Made by a program: the position numbers and the translations under genes | NCBI GenBank assembly: GCA_036346205.1 | Contig: JARFJB010000921.1 | Coordinates: 330,001 to 394,000 of the forward strand | Reading direction: 5' to 3' | Source: Vesta saturnalis | Lineage: Eukaryota; Arthropoda; Insecta; Coleoptera; Lampyridae | Length of the DNA stretch: 64,000 bases | The notes under the pieces: model-generated | The model's input: only the letters and a program-made list of their open reading frames with translations | Database searches by the model: none | What the model was told of the DNA's origin: nothing | In this document: piece after piece, positions 34,869 through 46,140 of the stretch | How positions within the stretch are numbered: the stretch's first letter is position 1 | Layout of the letters: each line of letters begins with the position of its first letter

Positions 34869-36490
34869 ATAGTAAACTGAATACTAGGAAGTATTCCATT
34901 TATAAAAACCAAAAACTCATGCAATGCCTCTTCTCCATGTCTCCAAATAACAAATGTGTCATCTACATATCTATACCAAACTGAAGGTTTTTGTATTTTT
35001 AACGCTAATGTTTCAAATCTCTCCATGTAAAAATTAGCTATAAAAGGATTAAGGGGACTACCTATTGCTACACCTTCAATCTGTTCATAAGATTTACTAT
35101 TCCACTCAAAATAAGTTGTAGTAAGACAGTGCTGAAAAAGAATGGTTATGTCCTTTGGCAAAAGATAATCAACGTATTCAACAGTTTCTTTTAGAAGCAG
35201 TTTGGTAAAAAGTGAAACAACACCAAAACTAACCATTATATCACTCTCTTCAATTTTGCATTATTATGCATTTTTTCAACAAAGCCGGCAGAATTTTTAA
35301 TGTAATGGGGTGTTTTTCCTATATAAGGTTGTAATAAAAATGTAAGATGTTTTGCAAGGCTATAGTAGGAGAACCAATTGCACTAACAATAGGTCTTAAA
35401 GGAATACTAGGTTTATGAATTTTTGGTAAACCATATAGTTTTGGTGAAATAGCTTCAGAGTTAGTTAGTTTCTTTTTTATTTGTTCAGGAATAGATGATA
35501 ATTTAATTAGTTCTTTAGTTTTTAAAAGAAACTTTTCTATTGGGTCTTTTGGTATTTCACGATAAGTTTCTAGTACCAACAATTGTTCTATCTTAATGTT
35601 ATAATCGTTCATATTTGATATAACAGTTGCATTACCTTTATCTGATTTTAATATTATTATACTTTCATTGCGTTTAAGACCAAGTAAAGCACGTCGTTGG
35701 CGAAAGGATAAGTTGCTCTTTAGAGGTTTTGTTTTACGTAATATGTTAACGGTGTTATATCTAACTTCATTAGCAGCATCAAACGGTACCTAATGATTTA
35801 TTGGAGTTTTCGATATTGGAAATTATATCTTCAAAAGGTGTTATTGCAAAATTTTCTCCTTTTGAAAGCGCTTCAATAGCATAATCTGAAACAACATTAT
35901 CAAAAATGTTTATAACTGTTTTTATTATAATCAATAGATGGTCTGTTATTTTGTTGTTCGTCTAATTTATTAAATTTTTCTTTTTGACGTTGACATGATA
36001 TTTATTTCCATAGATTTAAACGTTATAGAATCAATTTTATCCCAATCTTCTTTATTCAACATAAATGAAATTTCTAAATGTAAACATAAAAGATTTTTAT
36101 CGGTGTTATCCAATAACTTCCTAGTAATATGTATTTGATTGCGCAGAAGAGCATTTTCAGTTCTTCTATAAATATGTATTATTAGCTTGTTTGTTATTAA
36201 AATTTCTTTTAATATAGATAAACTTTGGGATAATTTTTTGGTCTCGGCATCGTAATAAAAAAGTGAGCGACGATTATAATTGTGCTTTACGTTTCCTTAA
36301 TTTTTTAAGTTTCCTCCACATAAAGGACTGAAGCATTGAGTAATGGATTTTTTACTCAATGACTGAAGTATGAAAATGTAAACTTTCACCATTATCACAC
36401 ATAATAGAATACTTATCTTTTTTGGGTTTTTTAATGGTGTTTTTAAGTTATACAATCTAAACGTTTCGATAACATTTACAGTTATCTTCG
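34869..36490 (-). pseudogene. PLE family 1 copy B, N-terminal region and reverse transcriptase
   Basis: On minus the order is: N-terminus (KYSIMCDNGESLHF near 36420), a damaged linker with many stops, RT fingers (ILKSDKGNATVI near 35640, then SPKLYGLPKIHKPSIPLRPI near 35430), palm (GVAIGSPLNPFIANFYMERF) and the catalytic box WYRYVDDTFVIWRHGEEA near 34960. RT stops at 34869 where the Gypsy LTR is inserted; the continuation is at 28624. YVDD and the C-terminal GIY-YIG identify Penelope. Frameshifts between 36300 and 35240 inactivate it. Confidence 0.9.
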
Positions 36491-37084
36491 TCAGTGGTAA
36501 TATCTGTTAAAATTGTTAAATATGTAAACAATTTTGTCAAAGTTGAAAAATTAAAACATAAACATCAGCCTGCTATCAACATAACAGATTGAAAAACTCA
36601 TAAAGCAAACTATAAAATTAAATTTTGGTAAAATCTAGGTAATTAAAAATTACATATTGTTAAACTGTCTTAAAGATGACAAATCAGAACACTCTCTATG
36701 ACCAAAGCTAACAATGAAAAATGTCAGCCAAAAAACACATTTAACAAAATTTAATCGAGTTATGACGTAAGTTGTAAAGTTGTGAAAAACTTCAATTTGA
36801 AAATGATAGAAGCATTCACAAATCCAAACATTACATCAAATAAAATAACCCAATTAAATCTAACAAAGAGATATCTTTATCAATAATTTGAAGTGTTATT
36901 AACAATGAAAAGCACAATGCAGAACGTTCTTTGTAATTTTTAATTTTAATTTAACTTCAACTACTTATGTTAAATTATAGTGCTGTGGTAATTTAACATA
37001 TAATTGATAAAGCATTTGCTTCAAGGTCTAGGAAAAACACAGCAAAAAACCTAGCCATACCAAAAGTTAAAATTAAAATCAAAA
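36491..37084 (-). repeat. PLE family 1 3' UTR/pseudo-LTR between copies A and B
   Basis: Noncoding on both strands. It matches 27400-27884, 52681-53290 and 56581-57065 plus 59412-59600. It joins the C-terminus of copy A to the N-terminus of copy B on the minus strand. Confidence 0.85.
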
Positions 37085-38072
37085 TTAGGACGTATCATTA
37101 TGCTTTTTTGTAATTATAAGATGCCAAAACCTATTTAAACGGAGATTTTCTTCTTGTCTATTAAAATTATTCGGGTGTTTATATATCTCAATAGCTTCAG
37201 GTTGCAAACGAACATAATAATGAGTTTGTCTTGACAATATTTCCATATTGTCAAATTGAATGTCATGATTTAGATTATTCAGGACATGGTCAGCCACAGC
37301 AGACCTCTCTGGTTGACCCAATCTACAAAATCTCATATGTTCTTTGCGTCTTGCATCAAAGCTACGTTTTGTTGTTCCGATGTATACTTTTCCACATGAA
37401 CAAGATAACTTATACACTCCGGAAGATGACAAAGGATTTGACACATCTTTAGGTGATCTTAAATGTTCTTTAATTTTTCTTGTAGGTTTAAAAATAGTCC
37501 TAATGCCATATTTAATTAGGATTTTTTCAATTCTATTTGTAACATTAGCTATAAAAGGAAGAAAAGCAGTACCAACATTAAGAACTGGTTTTTCTTTAAG
37601 GTTGCGCCTAGAAGGTGTAATAACATTATTAATATCTGTAAGTGAATATCCATTATCTTGTAAGGATTTTCTTAAATATTTATATTCATCCTTCAAAAAT
37701 TCAGGGTCACAAATTCGTTTTGCTCGATCTACTAGAGATTTAATTACACTAATTTTTTGACGTGGATGGTGGTTGGATAATTTATGAAGGTATCTATCAG
37801 TGTGTGTCGGCTTTCTGTAAACCTTAAAAGATAGTGAATTATTATTTTTAGATATTAATATGTCAAGAAATGGAAAACTTCGATTAGTTTCTTTTTCCAT
37901 GGTAAACTGAATACTAGGATGTATACCAAAAACTCATGCAGTGCTTCTTCTCCATGTCTCCAAATAACAAATGTATCATCTACATATCTATACCAAACTG
38001 AAGGTTTTTTAGGTGTATTTTGTAACGCTAATGTTTAAAATTTTTCCTTATAAAAATTAGCCATAACAGGCT
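37085..38072 (-). pseudogene. PLE family 1 copy A: RT C-terminus and best-preserved GIY-YIG endonuclease
   Basis: A 271-codon open frame (37085-37900, starting ATGGAAAAAGAAAC) covers the region after the RT palm. It includes FPFLDILISKNNNSLSFKVY, the RT-thumb-like linker (DINNVITPSRRNLKEK) and the complete endonuclease: GVYKLSCSCGKVYIGTTKRS (GIY-YIG with a CxC), the conserved Arg/Glu/His around RRKEHMR, and the catalytic-type Glu in EAIEIYKHPNNFN. Upstream, RT palm sequence continues to 38072 but is out of frame because of a small deletion near 37920. The copy is 5'-truncated inside RT. The endonuclease is expected to nick target DNA for integration. Confidence 0.9.
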
Positions 38073-38395
38073 GACCAATTTCATTGTTAGCTTTCGTCGT
38101 AGAGAGTGTTCCGGTTTGTCATCTTTGAGGCAGTTTAACAATATTTAATTTTTATGACGTAGTTATTCTTTACTAAAATTTTATAGTTGCCTTTATACGT
38201 TTCTCAAACTGTTATATTAGTAGCAGGCTTATGTTTATGTTTTAATTTTTCAAATTTGACAAAATTGTTTACTACATCTTTAACAATTTTTAACAAACAT
38301 TACTACTGACGAAGATAACTGTAAATGTTATCGAAACGTTTAGATTGTATAATTTAAAGTACACCATTAAAAACCCCTAAAAAGATAACTATGAT
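38073..38395 (+). repeat. Inverted PLE family 1 UTR fragment
   Basis: Matches 53040-53375 in plus orientation, whereas copy A next to it is on minus. The junction at 38072/38073 is therefore head-to-head. It ends at AAAGATAACTAT, after which Polinton-linked sequence begins. Confidence 0.8.
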
Positions 38396-38448
38396 TTGTT
38401 TTTCTCAATTTAGGTATAAATACCCCGTTTTATCCAATCAGGTAAACA

Positions 38449-39255
38449 ATGTTAGTTAAGAAGCGAAAGAGTGCAGTTGGCTCTAATCAATGAACTTCCG
38501 TTTGAATTGCATTTACCTGGTTACCAGTATTGCGGTCCTGGTACAAAGTTAGAAAAACTGCCCGCACGCGATGACCCCGATATTAATCAATTAGATGCTC
38601 AGTGCAAACTTCACGATATCATTTTCAGAGATTACCGAGTTTTAGATAGTAGACATAAAGCGGATAAAATTTTACAAAGAAAAAGCTTGGGAACGCTTTA
38701 AATCATCAGACGCAACCTTAGGTAAACGAACTGCAGCTTTAGCAGTCAGTACCGCCATGAAAGCAAAGAGAAAACCAGGAATGGGGTGGAAACGTCGATC
38801 TAGTCTGAAGAAAAAGAAAAAATTCAATGGCGTAAAATTTACTGCGTTTACGAAAAACAATAGCAAAAAAATTAAACCTAACGGAAACTTCACAGACACA
38901 ATAAAGTCAGCGCTTTCAACAGCAAAGGTGTCGTAAAAAGTTTAGGAGGAAAGAAATTAAAGTTCCTAGAGTAATTCCCCTAGCTACACAAGCAGGGTTT
39001 TTACAATTTCTTATTCCGTTATTCGCAGGATTATCAGCAATCGGTGCTTTAGCTGGCGGTGCATCAGGAATTGCTAAAGCAGTCAATGATGCCAAAAATG
39101 CTAAAAAATTGCAGGAAGAGACATCGCGCCATAATCGCATGATAGAATCGATCGCTATAGGCTCCGTGAATAATAAAGGCGGTGCACTGTATCTAAAACG
39201 AAACGAATCTGGTGGTAGTGCATTATACTTAAAGCCGTTACAAAAAACTGAATAG
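38449..39255 (+). pseudogene. Polinton PLA2-domain/virion core (pX-like) protein
   Basis: The ATG at 38449 starts a basic N-terminus, but the frame shifts within about 20 codons. The next frame has the phospholipase A2-like segment: the calcium-loop-like YCGPGTKLEK and the catalytic-type LDAQCKLHDIIF (His-Asp pair), as in parvoviral VP1 and Polinton/adintovirus proteins. Two more frameshifts (near 38690 and 38935) lead through a Lys/Arg-rich section, a Gly/Ala-rich hydrophobic segment (LFAGLSAIGALAGGASGIA), and the repeated motifs GGALYLKR and GSALYLKP near the end, as in core-protein pX-like tails. It would act inside the virion or at entry; it is not functional here. Confidence 0.8.
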
Positions 39256-39378
39256 ATTACTACTTTCGGGAGTTTAAAATATATTATAATTACACCCAAG
39301 ATCAAGAGTTTAATACAATTATTTGTGGACACCTACGCCTACAACTTCTATATAAAAAATCAGCAAATTTTCTCAGTT

Positions 39379-40083
39379 ATGTGAATAACATTCAGTTTAG
39401 AAGGCGTTGGTACCACATCTAGCTACAACTTTTATCCACCGATAGAGCTAGATTTGGGGAAGAAATACGTTATTGGATTCGTTGGATTTTACGGCTGCAA
39501 CAGCATTAGAAACATTTATACAGGCAACGATACATTTTATTTCAGAACAAATCCATCTCATTTGCAAGTGATTAATATTCCACACGGTGCATATGAGTTA
39601 GAGGAAATTAGCGATTATCTAAAATCTAAAATACCTACATAAAGGTTTATCATTAGAGCAAACAACAATACACTTAAATGTGAAATAAACAGTTCATTTG
39701 AGATCGATTTTACTAAAGAAAATTGTATTGGCCGCATGCTAGGGTTTGAGTATAAAATATTAGAACCAAATATTTTACATATATCTGCATTAAACATTCA
39801 AATACTTAAACACACTAATCTACACGTAGAGTGCAACATAACAAGGGGATCTTATCGAAACGGGAAACATGCTAAAGTATTATATGAGATTGATGTTTCA
39901 GTTCCACCAGATTATCGTCTAGATAAAACTCCAAGCAATACTCAATATTTAGAAGTAAACACTGACATAATTAGTAATATAACAATTAATTTGACTAATC
40001 AAAAGGGCGAATTAATAGACTTTGGTGAAAGTGAACCATTCACAGTACGCTTAGAACTAAAAGAACATGGGTCTGGGAATTAA
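39379..40083 (+). pseudogene. Polinton penton-like (minor capsid, single jelly-roll) protein
   Basis: The ATG at 39379 is followed at once by TGA, then the frame continues with the family's opening (YNFYPPIELDLGKKYVIGFV). A frameshift near 39640 splits it. The second frame contains GRMLGFEYKILEPN, VECNITRGSY and the C-terminal SNITINLTNQKGELIDF, all characteristic of insect Polinton penton-like proteins. In intact elements it caps capsid vertices. It overlaps the next gene's ATG (40068) by 16 bases. Confidence 0.8.
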
Positions 40084-41353
40084 TCCAGGACCAATTCCAT
40101 CTTTTAAAAATTCATATAGAACACATCATCCCTACACTAAGCCATTAATCAGTCATTAACCTCCATTGCGGTTAACACCTGCAGAGAAATACTTTTTAAC
40201 GTCAATTGGTTTAAAAGTTCTCACCACAATGGTAAAATCGTTAACCGTCTTCTAAAACGTACATTTTGACGATACTATAATTAAATCAGATATTCACACT
40301 TATCTTCCGTATGGATCTTCTAAATATGGACCTTCCGAAGAAATACGAATCTTAATTCAAAGTCAAGACCTAATTACGGCTACTTATGATAGTTTTCTGT
40401 ACATAGAAGGTAAACTTGAGCTCAAAAAAGAAGATGAAAGAAAAGCATGCAGCTTAACCAACAGAGAGTGGATGTTTTGCAGAAATCCAGGTATAACATC
40501 TACGCTTAAGGGATATATTTCTTATACGTCAAGCAAAAGCAAAGCACTAAGCCAATTGGGATGGCCGCCAAGGAATGAAGAACCATTACAAGTAGAATTC
40601 GATGAGCAAAATGGAGAAAAATCTTTTACAGTATGCATACCATTGAACCACATATTTGGAATAATGGAGGATTATCGTCAGCTAATCGTGAATATGTGCA
40701 AAGAGTTGGTTTTAATTCGATTTAGAAGCGATACAAACTATAGTGAAGTTGATGCCGCAATAACCTTAAATAAAATTCAATGGAAAGTACCACACTTAAC
40801 ACTTAGTGATCCTGCGAAACTTAACTTGTTTCAAGGAATCAATAAAAATTTTATTATTACTGTTCCATTTTGTCAACGGGAGTTATATGAATTACCTTCT
40901 TTAAAACAGGCAACCTCAGACATGTGGCCAATAAAAACATCAACGCAACTGGAAAAACCACGTTGGATAATTGTTGCATTCCAACAAGGTAAAAGGTAGA
41001 CAAAGTCAGCAAGAGCCGGAAATTTTGATCACATTAACATCAGAAATCTTAAAGTACATCTGAATTCTGAGTATTATCTATATGAAGCAATGCATTTGAA
41101 CTTCAGAGCTAACCAATACATACCGGCCTATCGCAATTTTTTGAAATTTCGATGTGATTACTATGGTGAAGATGATAAAGATGCATTATTCAACTATTCC
41201 GAATTCAAATCATGTCCAGTATTTGTAATGGATTGCTCTAAACAAAATGAATCCTTAAAAAACTCAACAGTAGACATCAAATTGGAATTGTTGTCTATGG
41301 TCTTATTCTCCATGACGCTATTGTGCAGTATAGCCCACTCACTGGGGAAGTGA
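40068..41353 (+). pseudogene. Polinton major capsid (double jelly-roll) protein
   Basis: The largest frame, 40472-40999, has PPRNEEPLQVEFDEQNGEK, LNHIFGIMEDYRQLIV, and the segment leading to FIITVPFCQRELYELP. Upstream, VHFDDTIIKSDIHTYLPYGS and YGPSEEIRILIQSQDLITA lie after in-frame stops near 40160 and 40255. Downstream, after the stop at 40997, the same frame-type continues through HLNSEYYLYEAMHLNF and CPVFVMDCSKQNES to 41353. The order and motifs match the hexon-like protein of arthropod Polintons. It is interrupted and not functional. Confidence 0.85.
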
Positions 41354-41426
41354 AAAAGTTATAGTTATTGTAATACAGCCTAGTATATAAATAAAAATGT
41401 TGTAATTGGGCGTTTAGGTTTGTTTC

Positions 41427-42039
41427 ATCCACTAACGATGAAAGTAGTTGCGCAAAAACAAAAACTCTCGATTCAAAATCATGACTTTGATGAAAGTTCC
41501 ATTACTTCAAAACATGGTGTTTTTTATATGTGGCCCCTCCAATTGTGGCAAAACAAACACAAAACAGTCTGATTACCGAGAAAAATGGCTTGAAATTTAA
41601 ACATGTATACGTGTACTCTAAGTCATTGAATCAAAACAAGAACAAAACAAGAAATCTTACTTCCAATGAGGGATATAGGTTACTTTACCTTCAGTGATAA
41701 TCAAGATATGATTGAGCCTAATTGTGCAAAATCACACTCTATTTTTATCTTCGATGATATAGCTAGTAAAAAGCATATTTTTCTATGGGTAGGCATAACG
41801 ATATTGACTGTTTCTATTTTGGTCAAGCTTACAGTAAAATTCCAAAGCAATTAATTCGTGACAATGCGAATCTAATCACATTATTTGAGCAAGATGAATT
41901 AAACCTAAAACTAAAATTATTTCGGGGCATGTGTTCAAAATGTAGGGTAGATCCGTTTGGTTTCATGGTCATAAACAAAGATGCTGAAGTTAATAATGGT
42001 CGCTATAGGAAAAGATTTGATAAATATATAATACCTTAA
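41427..42039 (+). pseudogene. Polinton packaging ATPase (FtsK/HerA type)
   Basis: The Walker A motif GPSNCGKT is at 41532-41555, the Walker B segment SIFIFDDIA near 41740, and the C-terminal region YSKIPKQLIRDNANLITLFE to NKDAEVNNGRYRKRFDKYI follows up to 42039. The three parts lie in different frames, with stops between Walker A and B and a frameshift near 41785. In an intact element the enzyme pumps DNA into capsids. The start is uncertain. Confidence 0.85.
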
Positions 42040-42158
42040 ACTGCTTACAGTAGTTTAGTAGGTACTGATCTGTTTAGGTATTAACAGCTATCTGTTTATG
42101 TAAACAGCTATCTGTTCGAGGTAAACCGGTATCTGTTCAGTAACCCCGCTTTGCTACA

Positions 42159-43298
42159 ATGGATAACAAGGAAATGATATTAAAGAAAAAAACTATTCAG
42201 GCTCGTAAAATAATACAACAGAAGTATAACAGTACTAAAACTGCTCGCATTGATAGTGAAAGAACATTTGAAAGTACTTATAAACCCCTAATAGGACCTC
42301 TAACTGAAATTGTAGATAAAATCAATCCAGATAATAAACACCTAATAAGGAGTCCATTAGCGTTAAACCCAAAAAACCTCCCCTATTCATATTTCCGAGA
42401 AAGCACGCTACTACCCCCATTAGCCCGCTAGCTCAAGTTCAACGGACTCCAGGCTTCACTCCATTACATGAATCAAGAAAGGGTGCTACCATCCCACTAG
42501 TTCAGCTTCCGCTTTTTCAAACAAATCCTCCTCCAGGTCTTCATGCACCATCTTCCTTAGATACACCTGTTGTAGGAGAGATTAATATTGAGGAAGAAGA
42601 AGAACCTCTTAGTGTCACAGATGACTCTACTACCCGTAATGAACCCATCTCAGAAGAATTTCTCCAGCAGTATCATGAATTACCACGTATATACGTTGAA
42701 CGTATTATGAGGGATTCTGAAGGTGTTATTGATCATTCGTATGGAGTCCACTATGATACCAAAACTGTACAAATGGGCAATTGGTAATACTCCCGTTACA
42801 ATTAAAGGAAACGATATGATTATTAAAGGTGTCACGTATAAAGGGACTTTTACATGATCTGCTTATTATGAATGAACCCAATTGAAATCTAGTAAATTCA
42901 AAAGATAGAAAAGATTATAGAAGTATTTTAGAAGTTACTAATGTTGTAAGGCGAGATTATGACGTAAGTGGGCAAATTCGAGGGAGCCGCAGCAAAAGGA
43001 TACACAAATAATCAAACCCTTGCTATCATCATCACCCACAACCAAGGGAGGTGGGGCTATGTTTTTTAAGAAATTAACGAACAGGCCGATTGAATATAAA
43101 TATTGGAATGATGTACATGAACTAATTGGTGATCTAGAGGTATTGTGGGCAGAAAAATTGGCAGGGAATACAGGTGTCGTGAATGACATAATATCAATTG
43201 TAGAAGAATTTTATGAGGATGGGTACATTGAAAGACCAAACCGCCGTTTTTTAAACAGTATAAATGAGAATGCATTGATGTCGACATGTCATAACTAA
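42159..43298 (+). pseudogene. Polinton-associated conserved protein (DUF8207-like)
   Basis: The open N-terminal 90 codons (MDNKEMILKKKTIQARKIIQ) form a charged coiled-coil-like start common to Polinton proteins. Later pieces, in other frames, are IMRDSEGVIDHSYGVHYD, GNDMIIKGVTYKGTFT and a C-terminal section KLTNRPIEYKYWNDVHELIG (43020-43298). I recognise this combination from many arthropod and cnidarian Polinton loci. Its function is unknown; the family name is from memory and moderately certain. Confidence 0.65.
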
Positions 43299-43732
43299 AA
43301 TGACCCTTGACAAATTTGGACGTTCACATGTCCAGTATCAATTCAAGTAATTAACCTCTCAGTTTAAACTGATTGATGATAATCAATTTGATATCGAGAA
43401 TAGGAGACTCAGCAATGTTACCAGCCCCATAGATCCTCAAGATGCCATCACTAAGCAATACTATTTATGAACAAGATTAAATTTGGATAGAAACCGTTTG
43501 ACAGTTGGCGGACCCGGAAGAAGATGGTGAGGCTATAAGTAAAGGATATCTTGATTTTTGTCTACAAACAGTTAAGAAAGCTTTTAAAAGAAACTCTAAC
43601 GCTTATCTGGAGCAAAAACTGTATCAACTTAGAGAAATTGTGAATAAATTAGTACCATGTCAAAATTACAACTCGTCAACGAATTGCATAAACCTGCACA
43701 AAAAAATTTTAAAAAAGGCGCACAATAATTAG
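43299..43732 (+). pseudogene. Polinton small tail-fibre-like repeat protein
   Basis: ATGACCCTTGACAAATTTGG opens MTLDKFGRSHVQYQ, which stops after 16 codons. The following open sequence has a repeating pattern, RRLSNVTSPIDPQDAITKQY, then NRLTVGG and EEDGEAISKGYLDF in another frame. This resembles phage tail-fibre or baseplate-like repeats seen in Polinton proteins at this location. The C-terminal part (43600-43660) overlaps the start of the integrase. Function unknown. Confidence 0.55.
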
Positions 43733-44513
43733 AGAAGAATTTAACACATATGCCAAACAAAATAAGGCCTATAAGTATATATCAGTGGTTATCGACTGTT
43801 TTTCGATATACTTATGGACTAAAGAATTAAAAACGAAAACAGTTCAATAAGTTACCAAGGCCATGAAAACAACCTTTAAAAAAGGACGGAAACCTACCAA
43901 CTTACCGACAGGTGCTGGAAAAAATTATACAATAAGCATTTTACTAAACTATTGCGGAGTTATGGAATCAATCATTGCTCCACCTATAGCACAAAGAAAG
44001 CTGCAGTTGCGGAGCGTGTTATCAGATCCATTAAGGTCATTCAGCCTACAAGGTAAATACAAATGGATTGAAACAATTGATACCATAACCATGGATTATA
44101 ACCATCGTAATCATAGAACTATCGGAATTAAGCCCATAGTTGTCGGTAATCATATAAAGCTAGAGGCTTACACTCACATAAAAATATTCGATAGGAATCG
44201 ATATTCTGTGGGGGACATAGTACGAATCAGTAAATTTAAAAGCATTTTCGCCAAGGGATACACACCCAATTGGTCTAGTGAACTATTTAAGATTGTGAAA
44301 GTTCGCATTACTAACCCCACTACGTACATGCTGGAAGACATGAAAGGAAAACCTGTACTGGGAGGGTTTTATGAACATAAATTACAGAAAACAAAGTATC
44401 CTGAGGTGTATCTAGTAGAAAAAGTGCTTTGCTCCAAGAATAATAAGTTATTCGTAAAGTGGTGGAGATTGAATGAAAGATCATGGATTTGGGAAATAAA
44501 TTATTTATATTAG
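43657..44513 (+). pseudogene. Polinton integrase (retroviral-like, chromodomain-type tail)
   Basis: The ATG at 43657 starts MSKLQLVNELHKPAQKNF, the family's N-terminus, which ends at a stop after 23 codons. An internal deletion removes the zinc-binding/first core strands. The core continues with SVVIDCFSIYLWTKELKTKT. The usual second-Asp block is replaced by LPTGAGKNY, so this residue is lost. The Glu-containing block survives only in another frame (KAAVAERVIRSIK, near 44010). After it the frame is intact to the end: YTHIKIFDRNRYSVGDIVRI, TPNWSSELFKIVKV and a chromodomain-like tail (KVLCSKNNKLFVKWWRLNER). It cannot catalyse integration. Confidence 0.85.
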
Positions 44514-44696
44514 TTTGTATAAAAGGATGTAGCTCTTAGATGAAATAAAACGCACAACAAATAATAGTATTTTATTTTAAAAATATAAATATTACATTTG
44601 CTTTTAAAATTTCATTATCTTATAAAGTGAACCTAAAGTACTTCTATACTCACTTAAATTACTGGATGGCCATATCCCCGAATCTGGCCCACACCT
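44514..44696. terminator. Convergent 3' region with poly(A) motifs on both strands
   Basis: 183 bases separate the integrase stop (plus) from the end of the accessory ORF (minus). AATAAA lies at about 44543 on plus, and AAAATAAAATAC-type strings lie near 44566-44578 on minus, as expected of convergent transcription units. Confidence 0.4.
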
Positions 44697-45332
44697 CTAT
44701 CCCAAGCAGGAATTTGAATTTGTTTCACCTTTATGGATGTTGTCTAGTATCCAGTAATAAATTTTGTGGTGCTCATCGTTTCCCCACGGTTGAAGCTTAT
44801 AGTTGATATTTTGTTCTAATAATACTTCAATCAAAATATCGAGCCACTTGTAGTTAGCATAACATGCCGCTTTCTCAATACATTCAGTTATAATCAATAA
44901 AGTGTCTTTGTAAGCAATATTTTCTAAGGTAGATTTAACATTTGTTGAATGATCAACCCATATTAAATTGTATAGATACATTTTAAGCGCTATGTCACCA
45001 AGTACATTCATATTGTCTATGATCCTATCTACTTCATCAAAAGTTAATGAATTGTAGTTTTTATCGGTACACGATTTCATAAAACTTTTAATGGTATTGT
45101 CTAATTTAATTTTTTTATCAAATAATGTCTTGATAATAACTTCATTTGCACACTTTGAGTTTATAGCACAGCAATAAAAACACTCATCAGGAATATATTG
45201 CAATATATTTGGTACAAATAAATAGGTTTCGGGGGAGGACTTCCCCATCAAAGAACGCTTCAGGCATTTTCTGTAGATTTTATCACTATTGTACCATAGT
45301 TCTTTCTGCAATTTGTTTTCAAGGCTGTTCAT
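44697..45332 (-). CDS. Accessory ORF overlapping the polymerase end by ATGA, function unknown
   Basis: An open frame of 211 residues that starts at ATG overlapping the TGA stop of the polymerase fragment (ATGA). It is Asn/Lys/Ile-rich, with predicted helices such as MYLYNLIWVDHSTNVKSTLE and KYNWLDIL-like segments, and Cys residues around YIPDECFYCCAINSKC. There is no signal peptide or clear transmembrane segment. I do not recognise the family. The length and helix-rich composition suggest a genuine gene of the element that decayed less than the polymerase. The 4-base overlap suggests downstream reinitiation or a shared transcript. Confidence 0.5.
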   Translation of the reverse strand: MNSLENKLQKELWYNSDKIYRKCLKRSLMGKSSPETYLFVPNILQYIPDECFYCCAINSKCANEVIIKTLFDKKIKLDNTIKSFMKSCTDKNYNSLTFDEVDRIIDNMNVLGDIALKMYLYNLIWVDHSTNVKSTLENIAYKDTLLIITECIEKAACYANYKWLDILIEVLLEQNINYKLQPWGNDEHHKIYYWILDNIHKGETNSNSCLG

Positions 45333-46140
45333 AATGATAAAATTGTTTTTTGAAGCAGAAGACGAATAAAATGCTGTGCAAAGTTAAACCCCGAAGGTTT
45401 AGTATCAGTGAAATTGAAATTTACTAGTTTATCATCAGAAGGATTAAGTACTGTTTTATTCTGTTTGATTGCAAACACATCATGTTTCTTTGATCTTATC
45501 AGATGCTGATAACGCCTTATTACGTTACCATCAAACAAAACATGTTTATAATAATTTACCGTGATCTGTTTGACGCTTGCACGGGTAGAACCCTTTGATT
45601 TTTTTACAACTTTTTCATCAACCATGTAAGCATACATTTTTGCACGAAGTCCTACAAATTCCTACATAATTGCGCCATGATTTTCATCTTTCATTAAGCC
45701 AGGGACTTTTTTATTTACTAATGGAATTCCAAAGCTATTGTTGGGGCTATAATCAGATGTATCGAATATATCAAAGTCCCCTTTAATGCATTCATAGATA
45801 TCGGGAACTGAAAAGGCGTATAGAAGGCTATCCGTATCCATCTACAAGAGCTTAGCATTATTATGAAACTTGGATAGCCTGTAACCGTAATGAAAATTAT
45901 ATAAAAAAGTTTTTGAAACTTCTAAAACACTGAATCCTGCATACATAGGTTTATTGAAATATATTTCTAGTTTATTCATTTGAATGATAAACATATCATT
46001 ATCAAATATTGTACAACTATAAAAATTTGGTTTTGCTATGTAAGCACAAGCACCACAGCGACACTTACATTTTGTTACTAAACGTATATCCTTATGTTTA
46101 CATACATTTTCCATGAGCTTCAAAGTCTTCAACTCGATAA
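45329..46140 (-). pseudogene. polB: Polinton DNA polymerase B, C-terminal part only
   Basis: Minus-strand coding shows the palm and thumb of a protein-primed family B polymerase: MENVCKHKDIRLVTK, YIAKPNFYSCTIFDND, NKLEIYFNKPMYAGFSVLE and the catalytic MDTDSLLYAF (DTD). Then FGIPLVNKKVPGLMKDE, VGLRAKMYAYMVDEK and a basic end. TAG at 45842-45844 lies directly before the MDTDS block, and a second TAG is at 45662-45664. The exonuclease and N-terminal polymerase regions are absent; upstream sequence belongs to a different ORF. No polymerase activity is possible. Confidence 0.88.
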
